The position numbers and the translations under genes are program-made. Under the pieces are notes generated by a model. The model was not told the origin of the DNA, did no database searches, and saw only the letters and a program-made list of their open reading frames with translations. Below are positions 48,262 through 57,417 of a stretch of 64,000 nucleotides of DNA, piece after piece. The stretch comes from VBCG01 sp044226535 (GTDB lineage: Bacteria; Pseudomonadota; Gammaproteobacteria; Burkholderiales; Casimicrobiaceae). The stretch covers positions 62,001 to 126,000 of the forward strand of contig JBGAGT010000001.1 in the NCBI GenBank assembly GCA_044226535.1, written 5' to 3'. How positions within the stretch are numbered: the stretch's first letter is position 1; each line of letters begins with the position of its first letter.

Positions 48262-50505
48262 ATGAAATTCGAACGACTCGACTTCGCGCGCCGCGCCGCG
48301 GGCATGCCGCCGCTGCGCACCCCCGGCCAGGGGCTCTCGCGCCGCGCCTTCCTGCAGTCGGTGGGCGCCGCCGGCGCGGGCCTCACGCTGGCGATCCACG
48401 GCAACGACCTGCATGCGGCCGAAGGCGGCCCCGCGCCGGCCGCCCCCAACCCGCATGCCTTCCTGCGCATCGGCACCGACAACACGGTGACGGTCATCGT
48501 CAAGCACCTCGAGATGGGCCAGGGCACGTTCACGGGCCTGCCGACGCTGGTCGCCGAGGAGCTCGACGCCGCGTGGTACCAGGTGCGCGCCGAAGGCGCG
48601 CCCGCCGATGCGCGGACCTACAACAACCTCTCCTGGGGCCCGATGCAGGGCACGGGCGGATCGTCGTCGCTCGCCAATTCCTTCATCCAGTACCGCCAGG
48701 CCGGCGCCGCCGCGCGCGCCATGCTGGTCGCCGCCGCCGCGCAGCTCTGGAAGCTCGACCCCGCGACCCTCCTCGTGCACGAAGGCGTGGTGAGCCATCC
48801 CTCGGGCAAGCGCGCCAATTTCGGCCAGCTCGCCGACGCCGCGTCGAAGCAGCCCGTGCCCACCGAGGTCAAGCTCAAGGACGCCTCCAGGTTCAGCCTG
48901 ATCGGCAAGCACGGCGCGCGCACCGACAGCGCCGCCAAGTCGCGCGGCAAGGCTACCTTCACGCAGGACGTGAAGCTCCCCAACATGCTCACCGCGCTGG
49001 TGAAGCATCCCGACCGCTTCGGCGCGAAGGTGAAGGGCTTCGACGCCTCGGCGGTGAAGAACGTGCCCGGCGTGCGCTACGTGATCGAGGTGCCCAACGG
49101 CGTCGCGGTGCTGGCGACGACGTTCTGGGCGGCGAAAAAGGGACGCGACGCGCTCAAGGTCGAGTGGGACGAGAGCGGCTTCGCGGCGTCTTCGGCGGAC
49201 ATTTTCGCCGAGTACCGCAAGCTCGCCGCCACGCCGGGCGCCAGCGCGGCGAAGCGCGGCGATGCGGCCGCCAAGCTCGCCGCTGCCGCGAGCTCGGGGA
49301 TGAAGCGCATCGACGCCGAATTCACATTCCCCTACCTCGCGCACGCGCCGATGGAGCCGCTCAACTGCGTGGTGAAGCTCGGCGCCGACCGCTGCGAGGT
49401 CTGGAACGGCGAGCAGTTCCATACCGCCGACCAGGCCGCGGTCGCGGGCGTGGTCGGCATGAAGCCCGAGCAGGTCGCGATCCACCAGGTGTACGCGGGC
49501 GGCAGCTTCGGGCGGCGCGCCTCGTCGACCTCCGACTACGTGGTCGAGGCCGCGTCGATCGTGCAGGGCCTCGCCAAGTCGGGCAAGCTCGACATCCCGG
49601 TGAAGCTCGTGTGGACGCGCGAGGACGACATGACCGCGGGCTACTACCGCCCCGCGTATTTCCACACGCTCTCGGCCGGCGTCGATGCCGCGGGCAACGT
49701 GGCCGCGTGGCAACACCGCATCGTCGGCCAATCGATCCTCGCGGGCTCACCGATGGCGGGCATGATCCGCAACGGCGTCGACGCGACCAGCGTCGAGGGT
49801 GCGTCCAACCTGCCCTATGCCATCGCCGATTTCGGCGTCGACCTGCACTCGCCGCAGCTCCCCGTGCCCGTGCTGTGGTGGCGCTCGGTGGGCTCGACGC
49901 ACACGGCGTTCGCCACCGAGGTGATGATCGACGAGCTCGCCGCGGCCGCGGGCAAGGACCCCGTCGCGTTCCGCATGGCGCTGCTCGCCGACAAGCCGCG
50001 CCATCGCGGCGTGCTCGAGCTCGCGGCGCAGAAGGCGGGCTGGGGAACGCCGCTGGCGGCGGCACCGAGCGGCGCGAAGCGCGCGCGCGGCGTGGCCGTG
50101 CACGAATCGTTCGACAGCTTCGTCGCGCAGGTGGTCGACGTGACGGTGGGCAAGGACAACGCCATCAAGGTCGACCGCGTGGTCTGCGCGGTGGACTGCG
50201 GGCTCGCCGTCAACCCCGACGTGGTGCGCGCGCAGATGGAAGGCGGCATCGGCTTCGCGCTCTCGGCCGCGCTGTACGGCGAGATCACGCTCAAGGACGG
50301 CGTGGTGGAGCAGACCAACTTCCACCAGTACCAGGTGTTGCGCATCAACGAGATGCCGGCCGTGGAGGTGCATATCGTGCCGTCGCAGGAAAAGCCCACG
50401 GGCGTGGGCGAGCCCGGCGTCCCGCCGCTGGCGCCGGCCCTGGCCAATGCCATCGCCGCCGCCACCGGCAAGCGCCTGCGCTCGTTGCCCCTGAAGCTCG
50501 CCTGA
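48262..50505 (+). CDS. molybdopterin-binding subunit of a molybdenum hydroxylase (IorB-like)
   Basis: 747 residues. A twin-arginine signal SRRAFLQSVG (Arg 27-28) shows folded export to the periplasm. The catalytic glutamate is in GVGEPGVPPLAPALANAI (Glu 717). LEMGQGTFTGLPTLVAEEL and PMEPLNC are cofactor-binding regions. The small subunit (no signal of its own) would travel with it. Substrates are N-heterocycles or aldehydes. The cytosine-type cofactor would need MocA, for which a candidate is at 9591-10220. An orphan binding protein follows. Confidence 0.92.
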   Translation: MKFERLDFARRAAGMPPLRTPGQGLSRRAFLQSVGAAGAGLTLAIHGNDLHAAEGGPAPAAPNPHAFLRIGTDNTVTVIVKHLEMGQGTFTGLPTLVAEELDAAWYQVRAEGAPADARTYNNLSWGPMQGTGGSSSLANSFIQYRQAGAAARAMLVAAAAQLWKLDPATLLVHEGVVSHPSGKRANFGQLADAASKQPVPTEVKLKDASRFSLIGKHGARTDSAAKSRGKATFTQDVKLPNMLTALVKHPDRFGAKVKGFDASAVKNVPGVRYVIEVPNGVAVLATTFWAAKKGRDALKVEWDESGFAASSADIFAEYRKLAATPGASAAKRGDAAAKLAAAASSGMKRIDAEFTFPYLAHAPMEPLNCVVKLGADRCEVWNGEQFHTADQAAVAGVVGMKPEQVAIHQVYAGGSFGRRASSTSDYVVEAASIVQGLAKSGKLDIPVKLVWTREDDMTAGYYRPAYFHTLSAGVDAAGNVAAWQHRIVGQSILAGSPMAGMIRNGVDATSVEGASNLPYAIADFGVDLHSPQLPVPVLWWRSVGSTHTAFATEVMIDELAAAAGKDPVAFRMALLADKPRHRGVLELAAQKAGWGTPLAAAPSGAKRARGVAVHESFDSFVAQVVDVTVGKDNAIKVDRVVCAVDCGLAVNPDVVRAQMEGGIGFALSAALYGEITLKDGVVEQTNFHQYQVLRINEMPAVEVHIVPSQEKPTGVGEPGVPPLAPALANAIAAATGKRLRSLPLKLA

Positions 50506-50719
50506 GCACCGCTCCGACGCGGCCGGGCCCCGCGAGGCCACGGCCGTCGCCCGCGGGCTCCTCCGGCACCCCGCGACAGGCCCTGCCCGGGCAGTGGCCC
50601 CGCGCGGCTGGCCCGCGACTTGCTTTCCCACCTCGGGTCGAGTGTGCGAAAGGGGAGCGCACCCGGCAGGCGGCGCGCCGGATCGTGCGCGCCGCCACCC
50701 CCAATCCAAGGAGATTCGC

Positions 50720-51859
50720 ATGCGCAGGCTGATCGCGGCCCTCGTGGGCACCGCAGCGCTGGTGGCCGGACCCGTCCCGGCGCGCGCCGAAGGCGGCATC
50801 ACCGCCACAACCATCGTGCTGGGCCAGTCGGCGGCGATGACGGGACCGGCCGGCGAGCTCGGCACGGAAATGCGCGCAGGCGCGATGCTCTACCTGGACG
50901 CCGTCAACGCAAAGGGCGGCATCAATGGTCGCGTGATCGAGCTCCGCTCGCTCGACGACGGCTACGAGCCCGACCGCGCGACGGCCAACACCAGGCGCTT
51001 CGTCGACAAGGACGACGTGTTCGCGCTGCTGGGCTACGTCGGCACGCCGACCACCATGGCCGCCGCGCAGGTGTTCACCCCCGCGCGCGTGCCGCTGGTG
51101 GGGCCCTTCACCGGCGCCGAGCAGTTCCGCAAGCCGCTCAATCGCTACATATTCAACGTGCGCGCGAGCTACTTCCAGGAGACCGACGACCTGGTCGAGC
51201 TCCTCGCCAAGCTCAACCAGACGCGCATCGCCGTGTTCTACCAGAACGACGCGTACGGCAAGGCGGGCCTCGAGGGCGTCGAGCGCGCCATGAAGAAGCG
51301 CAAGCTCGACATCGTCGCCACCGCCACCGTCGAGCGCAACTCCTCCGACGTCGCTGCCGCCGTCGCGACCATCGCCAAGGCCAATCCGCAGGCGGTGATC
51401 CAGATCAGCGCGTACAAGTCCTGCGCCGCGTTCATCAAGGCGATGAAGGCCGCGGGGTCGTTCCCGCAGTACATGAACGTGTCCTTCGTCGGCGCGCGCG
51501 CGCTGGCGCAGGAGCTCGGCCACGACGGCCGCGGCGTGGGTATCTCGCAGGTCGTGCCCTTCCCCTGGAACGGTGGCGTCCCCGTGGTGCGCGAATACCA
51601 GAAGGCCGTGCAGGCCAAGACCGGCAAGGAGCAGTACTCGTTCACCGGACTCGAGGGCTTCATCGCCGCCAAGGTGATGGTCGAGGGGCTGCGCCGCGCG
51701 GGCCGCGAACCCACCCGCGAGCGGCTGGTCAGCGCGCTCGAGTCGATGAGCGACTACGACGCGGGCGGCTTCACGGTGTCGTACTCGCCCACCGACCACA
51801 CCGGGTCGCGTTTCGTCGAACTCACCGCCATCGGCAAGGACGGCAGCTTCGTGCGCTAG
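50720..51859 (+). CDS. ABC transporter solute-binding protein, branched-chain amino acid type
   Basis: 379 residues. The ribosome binding site AAGGAG is 7 bases before ATG 50720. A signal peptide ends near PARAEGG. The mature part reads VLGQSAAMTGPAGELGTEMRAGAMLYLDAVNAKGGINGR, followed by LLGYVGTPTTMAAAQ and FTGLEGFIAAKVMVEGL. It lacks nearby permease or ATPase genes, like the one at 10253. It lies 214 bases downstream of the hydroxylase and could bring in that enzyme's product or substrate, but this is only a guess from position. Confidence 0.9.
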   Translation: MRRLIAALVGTAALVAGPVPARAEGGITATTIVLGQSAAMTGPAGELGTEMRAGAMLYLDAVNAKGGINGRVIELRSLDDGYEPDRATANTRRFVDKDDVFALLGYVGTPTTMAAAQVFTPARVPLVGPFTGAEQFRKPLNRYIFNVRASYFQETDDLVELLAKLNQTRIAVFYQNDAYGKAGLEGVERAMKKRKLDIVATATVERNSSDVAAAVATIAKANPQAVIQISAYKSCAAFIKAMKAAGSFPQYMNVSFVGARALAQELGHDGRGVGISQVVPFPWNGGVPVVREYQKAVQAKTGKEQYSFTGLEGFIAAKVMVEGLRRAGREPTRERLVSALESMSDYDAGGFTVSYSPTDHTGSRFVELTAIGKDGSFVR

Positions 51860-51866
51860 CCGCCCT

Positions 51867-52033
51867 GTCATTCCCGCGCTCGACCCCGTCATTCCCGCGA
51901 AAGCGGGAATCCAGCAGTGGGTCCCCGCTTCCGCGGGGATGACGGTGCAGGTCCCGCTTTCGCGGGGATGACGGTGCAGGTCCCGCTTCCGCGGGGATGA
52001 CGGCGCAGGTCCCGCTTCCGCGGGGATGACGGG
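51867..52033. repeat. palindromic-repeat array with a 29-bp tandem section
   Basis: It begins with a half unit at 51867 and a complete opposed unit at 51888-51913 (GTCATTCCCGCGAAAGCGGG…). Then four head-to-tail copies follow, starting GTCCC(C)GCTTYCGCGGGGA, with TGACGGYGCAG as spacer, at 51921, 51951, 51980 and 52009; the last three have an exact 29-base period. Spacers are the same, so this is not CRISPR. It sits between the binding-protein gene and nudC. Confidence 0.88.
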
Positions 52034-52056
52034 TGGCGGTGCGATAGACTGGGGCG

Positions 52057-52896
52057 ATGCACACGCCCCAGGGATTCGAGCCCGGCCGCAGCCATGCGGG
52101 GCCGCTGCCCGGCGACACCCTCGCCTTCGCGTTCGCAGGCCCGCGCATCGTCGTGCGCGAGGAGGCCGCAAGCGCTGCCGCGCCGCGCATCGCCAGCCTC
52201 GACGAGTTGCGCGCCGCAGGACTCGACGGCGCGATCCATTACATGGGCGCGCTCGACGGCCGCGCCGCGGTCTCGGTGACGCTCCCCGACGATGCCGCCG
52301 TCCCGCCGGGCTTCGCCGCGCAGGGGCTGCGCAGCCTCTTCTTCCGCATCCCCGACGCCGAGCTCGCCCTCGCCGGCCGCGCCTCGCAGCTCGTCGAATG
52401 GGACCGCACGCACCGCTACTGCGGGCGCTGCGCGACGCCCACCGAGGAGAAGCCCGACGAATACGCCAAGCTTTGTCCGCGCTGCGGGCTGACCACCTGG
52501 CCGCGGGTGTCGCCGGCGATGATGGCGCTGGTCACGCGCGGCCGCGAGATCCTGCTCGCGCGCTCGCGGCGCTTCGCCAACACCTCGATGTTCAGCGCAC
52601 TGGCGGGCTTCGTCGAGGCCGGCGAAACCGTCGAGGACTGCGTGCGCCGCGAGGTGCGCGAGGAAGTCGGCCTCGAGGTCGGCGAGCTCCGCTACTTCGG
52701 CACGCAGTCCTGGCCGTTCCCACATTCGCTGATGATCGCGTTCACCGCCGAGTACGGCGGCGGCGACATCCGCCTCGACGACGACGAGATCGTCGAGGCG
52801 CGCTGGTTCACCCCCGACGCGCTGCCGTCGATGCCGCCCTCGGTATCCATCGCGCGCAAGCTCATCGACGCGACGGCGGCGCGGCTGCGCGGCTGA
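52057..52896 (+). CDS. nudC: NADH pyrophosphatase / RNA decapping hydrolase NudC
   Basis: 279 residues. A zinc ribbon CGRC…CPRCG lies at about 125-150. The Nudix box is GFVEAGETVEDCVRREVREE, and the NudC-specific motif is SWPFPHSLM. NudC hydrolyses NADH to NMNH and AMP and removes NAD caps from RNA. It follows the repeat array directly. The C-terminal alpha helix has the VSIARKLID ending of the family. Confidence 0.95.
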   Translation: MHTPQGFEPGRSHAGPLPGDTLAFAFAGPRIVVREEAASAAAPRIASLDELRAAGLDGAIHYMGALDGRAAVSVTLPDDAAVPPGFAAQGLRSLFFRIPDAELALAGRASQLVEWDRTHRYCGRCATPTEEKPDEYAKLCPRCGLTTWPRVSPAMMALVTRGREILLARSRRFANTSMFSALAGFVEAGETVEDCVRREVREEVGLEVGELRYFGTQSWPFPHSLMIAFTAEYGGGDIRLDDDEIVEARWFTPDALPSMPPSVSIARKLIDATAARLRG

Positions 52897-52943
52897 CGGG
52901 GCGGCAAGGCCCGGCGGTCGGGGCTTGCTAGAATCGCCGTCCC

Positions 52944-53873
52944 TTGAGCCATTCCCTGCATCCCGGCATCCTTCCGTCGCGCCAGGCATGGGCCCGCGCG
53001 CGGCCGGCCTGCGCGCTGGCCCTTGCGGTTGCGATGACGATGGCGCTCGCGCCGTCGGCGCATGCGCAGGCCGCGGCGCAGTCCCCGGCATCCGCGGCGA
53101 AGCCTGCCGCCTCCGCAACACAGCCTCCGGCATCTGCGGCACAGCCTCCCGCATCCGCGGCAACGCCCCCGCCCTCCGCGACGGAGCCTGCCCCTGCCGC
53201 GCTGCCGCCCGAGTACGACGACGCCGCCCGCGCGCGCTTCGCGGCGAACATGAAGGACGCGCGCGCGCTGATGGCGCAGAAGCGCTTCGAGGAGGCCATC
53301 GCCAAGCTCGACGCGATCAGCCGCGAGCGGCCGCGCGAGCCGCAGGCGCGCTTCCTCAAGGGCGTGGCGCTCACCGACCTCGGCCGCCTCGACGAAGCGA
53401 TCAAGGTCTTCGAGGCGCTCACCGGCGACTTCCCCGAGCTCCCCGAGCCGCACAACAACCTCGCCGCGCTGTACGCGCGCCAGGGCAAGCTCGACCTCGC
53501 GCGCCACGAGCTCGAGCTCGCGCTCACCGCCGATCCGAACTACGGCGTCGCCGCCGCCAACCTGGGCGACGTCTATCTCAAGCTCGCCATCTCGCAGTAC
53601 CAGCGCGCGACCCCGCTGTTGCGACAGGACAAGGACCTGCCGGTGAAGCTGAAGCTCGCGCGCGATGCGCTCGCGGCCAAGGCGCCTGCCGCGCCGGCCG
53701 AGACCGCCTCGGGCGCGTCGCCGGCGGCCCCGGGCGACGCCGTGAAGGGCAACTCCGCCAACCCCGCCCCATCCGACAGCGCCTCGGGAACCCCGGTCCC
53801 CGGCGCGGCGTCGAACCTGCCAACACCCCCGGTGGTCGTCGATACCGCCGCACCCAAGGAGAAACAGAAATGA
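52944..53873 (+). CDS. exported tetratricopeptide-repeat protein
   Basis: 309 residues starting at TTG 52944, chosen because it leaves a proper signal peptide (ACALALAVAMTMALAPSAHAQA); no ATG upstream of the signal exists in frame. Residues 45-88 are a repetitive Pro/Ala/Ser linker (PPASAA repeats). Three TPR-like repeats follow at about 95-200 (ALMAQKRFEEAIAKLDAI, GRLDEAIKVFEAL, AALYARQGKLDLARHELELAL). A low-complexity Pro/Ala tail ends it. The stop overlaps ppiA (ATGA), so it is co-translated with two cyclophilins and may be a periplasmic scaffold. Confidence 0.8.
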   Translation: MSHSLHPGILPSRQAWARARPACALALAVAMTMALAPSAHAQAAAQSPASAAKPAASATQPPASAAQPPASAATPPPSATEPAPAALPPEYDDAARARFAANMKDARALMAQKRFEEAIAKLDAISRERPREPQARFLKGVALTDLGRLDEAIKVFEALTGDFPELPEPHNNLAALYARQGKLDLARHELELALTADPNYGVAAANLGDVYLKLAISQYQRATPLLRQDKDLPVKLKLARDALAAKAPAAPAETASGASPAAPGDAVKGNSANPAPSDSASGTPVPGAASNLPTPPVVVDTAAPKEKQK

Positions 53874-54484
53874 CGTTGAGCTTCGCCGGCCACGCCCGCA
53901 GGGCGCTGGCCCTATTCGCGGGCCTCGGCCTCGCCTTCGCCCTCGGCGCCGCGCCCGCGCGCGCCGCCAACCCGCAGGTCGACATCGAGACCTCGCTCGG
54001 CACCATCCGCGTGGAGCTCGATCCCGCCGCCGCGCCCAAGACCGTCGCCAACTTCCTGCAATACGTCAACGACGGCTTCTACAACGGTACGCAGTTCCAC
54101 CGCGTCATCCCCGGCTTCATGGTGCAGGGCGGCGGCTTCACCGCCGAGTACACGCAGAAGCCCACGCGGCCCCCGGTGCCGATCGAGTCCGAGTCGTCGG
54201 TGAAGGCGGGCCTGTCCAACGCCGTCGGCACCATCGCCATGGCGCGCACAGGCGACCCGAATTCCGCGACCGCGCAGTTCTTCATCAACGTCGCCGACAA
54301 CAAGCGCCTCGACTTCAAGTCGGCCGACGCGCGCGGCTATGGCTACACGGTGTTCGGCAAGGTGGTCTCGGGAATGGACGTCGTCAACAAGATCGCCGCG
54401 ACGCCCACCGGCCCCGGCGGCCCCTTTCCCACCGACGTGCCGCGCACGCCTGTGCTGATCAAGTCGGCCAAGGTCGTCAAATAA
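53870..54484 (+). CDS. ppiA: periplasmic peptidyl-prolyl cis-trans isomerase (cyclophilin A type)
   Basis: 204 residues, with a signal peptide ending at PARAANPQ. The cyclophilin core has FHRVIPGFMVQGGGF, TIAMARTGDPNSATAQFFINVADN and YTVFGKVVSGMDVV. It speeds prolyl isomerisation during protein folding in the periplasm. The ATG overlaps the TPR gene stop; ppiB follows after 10 bases. Confidence 0.95.
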   Translation: MTLSFAGHARRALALFAGLGLAFALGAAPARAANPQVDIETSLGTIRVELDPAAAPKTVANFLQYVNDGFYNGTQFHRVIPGFMVQGGGFTAEYTQKPTRPPVPIESESSVKAGLSNAVGTIAMARTGDPNSATAQFFINVADNKRLDFKSADARGYGYTVFGKVVSGMDVVNKIAATPTGPGGPFPTDVPRTPVLIKSAKVVK

Positions 54485-54494
54485 GGAGCCGGGC

Positions 54495-55004
54495 ATGGCA
54501 AACGAACGTGTGAAGCTCACCACCAGCGAAGGCGACATCGTGCTCGAGCTCGATCGCGACAAGGCGCCGGCCACCGTCGAGAACTTCGTGCAGTACGTCA
54601 AGGACGGCCACTACGACAATACGGTGTTCCACCGCGTCATCGACGGCTTCATGATCCAGGGCGGCGGCATGGAGCCCGGCATGAAGCAGAAGCCCACGCG
54701 CAAGCCCATTGCGCACGAGGGCATGAACGGCCTCAAGAACAAGAAGTACACGCTGGCCATGGCGCGCACCGGCGACCCGCACTCGGCGTCGAGCCAGTTC
54801 TTCATCAACATCGCCGACAACGACTTCCTCGACTTCAAGTCGCCCGGTGGCCAGGGCTGGGGCTACACGGTGTTCGGCAAGGTGGTGCAGGGCGAGGACG
54901 TGGTCGACAAGATCCGCAAGGTCGAGACCGGGCGCAACGGCTTCCACGAGAACGTGCCGGTCAAGGACGTCGTCGTGACGCGCGCGGAGATCGTCCTGGC
55001 GTGA
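54495..55004 (+). CDS. ppiB: cytoplasmic peptidyl-prolyl cis-trans isomerase (cyclophilin B type)
   Basis: 169 residues with no signal peptide, so the cytoplasmic partner of ppiA. Core motifs FHRVIDGFMIQGGGM, LAMARTGDPHSASSQFFINIADN and GYTVFGKVVQGEDVV match the family. It is 10 bases after ppiA and 54 before lpxH. The tandem is probably an old duplication. Confidence 0.96.
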   Translation: MANERVKLTTSEGDIVLELDRDKAPATVENFVQYVKDGHYDNTVFHRVIDGFMIQGGGMEPGMKQKPTRKPIAHEGMNGLKNKKYTLAMARTGDPHSASSQFFINIADNDFLDFKSPGGQGWGYTVFGKVVQGEDVVDKIRKVETGRNGFHENVPVKDVVVTRAEIVLA

Positions 55005-55058
55005 CGGCGACAAGGCCGATCCGCCCTCCCGCCGGCCGGCCCCGCGGCCGCTGACGCC

Positions 55059-55841
55059 ATGCAGCCCTCCGACGCGCCCGTGCTGTTCGTGTCGGACCTG
55101 CACCTCTCGCCCGACCGCCCGGGGCCACTCGCGGCCTTCCACGCCTTCGCGCGCGGCCCCGCGCGCGAAGCACGCGACGTCTACATCCTCGGCGACCTCT
55201 TCGACTGGTGGATCGGCGACGAGCAGCTCGAGGTCCCGTTCGTACGTGAAGTCGCGACGTCGCTGAAGGCGCTGGCCGACGGCGGCGTGCGCGTGCACGT
55301 GGCGCGCGGCAACCGCGACTTCCTCTACGGCGCGCGCTTCGAGCGCGAGACCGGCGCGAAGCTGCTGGACGAGCAGACACTGCTCGAGCTCGACGGCACG
55401 CGCACGCTCCTGCTGCACGGCGACGAGCTCTGCACCGACGACGCCGAGTACCAGGCCTACCGCACGCGCATCCGCAGCGAGGCGGCGAAGCGCCGGCTCC
55501 TCGCCATGCCCGCCTTCGTGCGCCGCGGCATCGCCTGGTACCTGCGGCGCAAGAGCCGCAACGCCACCGCGCTGAAGCCCGAGTCGATCACCGACGTGTC
55601 GGCTCCGGCCGTCGCCGACGCCTTCCGCCGCCACGACGCCGCGCGCATGATCCACGGCCACACGCACCGCCCCGCCCGCCACGCGCTGGACGTCGACGGC
55701 CGCGCGCGCGAGCGCGTGGTGCTCGCCGACTGGCACGACCGCGGCCACGTGCTGGCGCTGCGCGATGGCACACTCTCCACCTACGACCTCGACGGCAGAG
55801 TTGCCGCGGCCGCCGACAACCCGGGAACCCCAGTGTCATGA
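55059..55841 (+). CDS. lpxH: UDP-2,3-diacylglucosamine diphosphatase LpxH
   Basis: 260 residues, calcineurin-like phosphoesterase of lipid A synthesis that releases lipid X and UMP. Metal ligands are in FVSDLHLSPDRPG, ILGDLFDWWIGDE, RGNRDFLYG, LHGDELCTDD and MIHGHTHRPA. It acts at the inner face of the inner membrane. Coupled to the TerC-type gene by an ATGA overlap. ppiB-lpxH adjacency is common in gamma- and betaproteobacteria. Confidence 0.96.
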   Translation: MQPSDAPVLFVSDLHLSPDRPGPLAAFHAFARGPAREARDVYILGDLFDWWIGDEQLEVPFVREVATSLKALADGGVRVHVARGNRDFLYGARFERETGAKLLDEQTLLELDGTRTLLLHGDELCTDDAEYQAYRTRIRSEAAKRRLLAMPAFVRRGIAWYLRRKSRNATALKPESITDVSAPAVADAFRRHDAARMIHGHTHRPARHALDVDGRARERVVLADWHDRGHVLALRDGTLSTYDLDGRVAAAADNPGTPVS

Positions 55842-56710
55842 CGCCTGATCTCTTCACCCCCGCCTGGTGGTCGGCGCTCGCGTCGATCATCGTCATCGAC
55901 CTCGTGCTGGCCGGCGACAACGCCATCGTCATCGGGCTCGCTGCGCGCAACGTGCCGCGCGACAAGCAGCGCGTGGTGGTGCTGTGGGGCACCTTCGGCG
56001 CCATCGCCGTGCGCGTGGCGCTCACCACCGTCGTCGTGTGGCTGCTCAAGGTGCCGGGCTTCCTGCTGGTCGGCGGGCTGGGCCTCGTCTACATCGCCTG
56101 GAAGCTCACGCGCGAGGACGCGGGCGGCGGCCACGAGATCGCGGCCAAGGACTCGGTGCGCGGCGCCATCCAGACCATCGTCATCGCCGACGCGGTGATG
56201 GGCATCGACAACGTGCTGGCCGTTGGCGGCGCGGCGCACGGCAGCCTGCTGCTGGTGGTCATCGGCCTCGCGGTGTCGGTGCCCATCGTCATCTGGGGCT
56301 CGACGCTGGTGCTGAAGTGGGTCGAGCGCTTCCCGCAGATCATGTGGATCGGCGCCGCGGTGCTGGGCTGGACCGCGGCCAAGATGATCGCCAGCGAGCC
56401 CTTCCTCAAGGCGTGGTTCGACAGCTACCCGGTGGTGCGCCTCGCGATGCACGTCGCCATCGTCGGTGGCCTGGTCGCGCTGCCGATCTGGAAGTCGCTG
56501 TCGCCCGACCTGCGCAACCAGTCGATCGTGGTCGCCATCATGCTCGGCTGGGTGACGCTGTTCGGCCTGCTCGAGCAGCGCTGGGGCCATGCGTTCGATC
56601 CCATCGACGGCTGGGAATGGGACCGCGAGATCATCGACGTCGTGCGCTGGGTGGGGTGGATCCCGGTGGCGCTGCTGGTGCACCGCAGGATGCGGGTGGC
56701 GGCGACGTAG
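55838..56710 (+). CDS. TerC-family integral membrane protein
   Basis: 290 residues with seven or more helices. The conserved acidic metal-site motifs are VLAGDNAIVIGLAA and DAVMGIDNVLAVGG. TerC/YjbE/MeeF proteins export Mn(II) or help load metals on exported proteins, sometimes under a yybP-ykoY riboswitch; none is visible here because the gene is internal to an operon. The ATG lies in the lpxH stop. It ends 17 bases from the convergent kinase gene. Confidence 0.9.
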   Translation: MTPDLFTPAWWSALASIIVIDLVLAGDNAIVIGLAARNVPRDKQRVVVLWGTFGAIAVRVALTTVVVWLLKVPGFLLVGGLGLVYIAWKLTREDAGGGHEIAAKDSVRGAIQTIVIADAVMGIDNVLAVGGAAHGSLLLVVIGLAVSVPIVIWGSTLVLKWVERFPQIMWIGAAVLGWTAAKMIASEPFLKAWFDSYPVVRLAMHVAIVGGLVALPIWKSLSPDLRNQSIVVAIMLGWVTLFGLLEQRWGHAFDPIDGWEWDREIIDVVRWVGWIPVALLVHRRMRVAAT

Positions 56711-56727
56711 GGCTGCAACGACGTCGT

Positions 56728-57417
56728 CTATCGGCGCGAACGACGTGCCGCATGGAGCTTCATGGCCGCCGCGACGATGGGTTTCGCCCATGCAGGCGTT
56801 GCCGACAGGTCTGCGGGGCCGGCGATGACGCCCTTCGATGCGCGCAGCACGAGCTTCGGCTCGTACGGAACCGTCGACTCGGCACTGGCGTCTCCGCTGT
56901 TGTCGTACACGGCCAGCTCGCCGAGCATCGGCAGCAGCCGGATGAGGTTCACGCGGCTGTTGACGTAGCGCCGCTCGATGTCGGAGAGGGGGATATCGTG
57001 GCCGCCTTGCGACACGCGCAATTTCACGCGCGCGACGTGCAACGCGACCGACTCCAATCCGACGAACCACATGCTCACGCCGATGCCGGCTCGGGCCGCG
57101 CCCGTCAGCAGCCCGGCAATCGTATCGCCGCCCAGCGTGGTTTCGAGCGCTGCATTGCGGCGCTCGGCAATCGCTTGTCGCAAGAGCCGTACGCCCTCGT
57201 TCCACGCCCAGGCATTGGCTTCGGCTTGGGTCAGCTCCCGTCCCTCGCCACGAGCAGCCGCGATCGCTTGCCGTGCGGCCATGTCGGGATTGAAGGCGGG
57301 GATCCCCGCGGCGTCGAGCATCCGCCCCCCGATGCTGCTCTTGCCAGCGCCGTTGCAACCCGCCAGCACGAAGATGTGTCCACCTCCACGTGCCGATGGT
57401 GGCTTGCGGTCAGCCAT
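56728..57417 (-). CDS. zeta-toxin-like P-loop kinase
   Basis: 229 residues. Walker A is GCNGAGKSS (20-28), the putative catalytic Asp is in FNPD (45), and a substrate-loop ETTLGG follows at 92. RRYVNSRVN supplies the arginines that in zeta toxins contact ATP. Zeta toxins phosphorylate UDP-N-acetylglucosamine and block cell-wall synthesis. Here the gene overlaps by 8 bases with an upstream Phd/YefM-like antitoxin gene, not an epsilon antitoxin. A general zeta-like housekeeping kinase is the alternative. Confidence 0.75.
   Translation of the reverse strand: MADRKPPSARGGGHIFVLAGCNGAGKSSIGGRMLDAAGIPAFNPDMAARQAIAAARGEGRELTQAEANAWAWNEGVRLLRQAIAERRNAALETTLGGDTIAGLLTGAARAGIGVSMWFVGLESVALHVARVKLRVSQGGHDIPLSDIERRYVNSRVNLIRLLPMLGELAVYDNSGDASAESTVPYEPKLVLRASKGVIAGPADLSATPAWAKPIVAAAMKLHAARRSRR

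Noticed and set aside
51921..52033. Possible CRISPR array from regular 29-base spacing
   Set aside because: The intervals between repeats are identical rather than unique spacers, and no cas genes are near. It is a tandem duplication of a REP-like unit.
55005..55058. yybP-ykoY manganese riboswitch for the TerC-type gene
   Set aside because: The gene starts inside the lpxH stop codon, leaving no leader, and the gap before lpxH is only 54 bases with no such fold.
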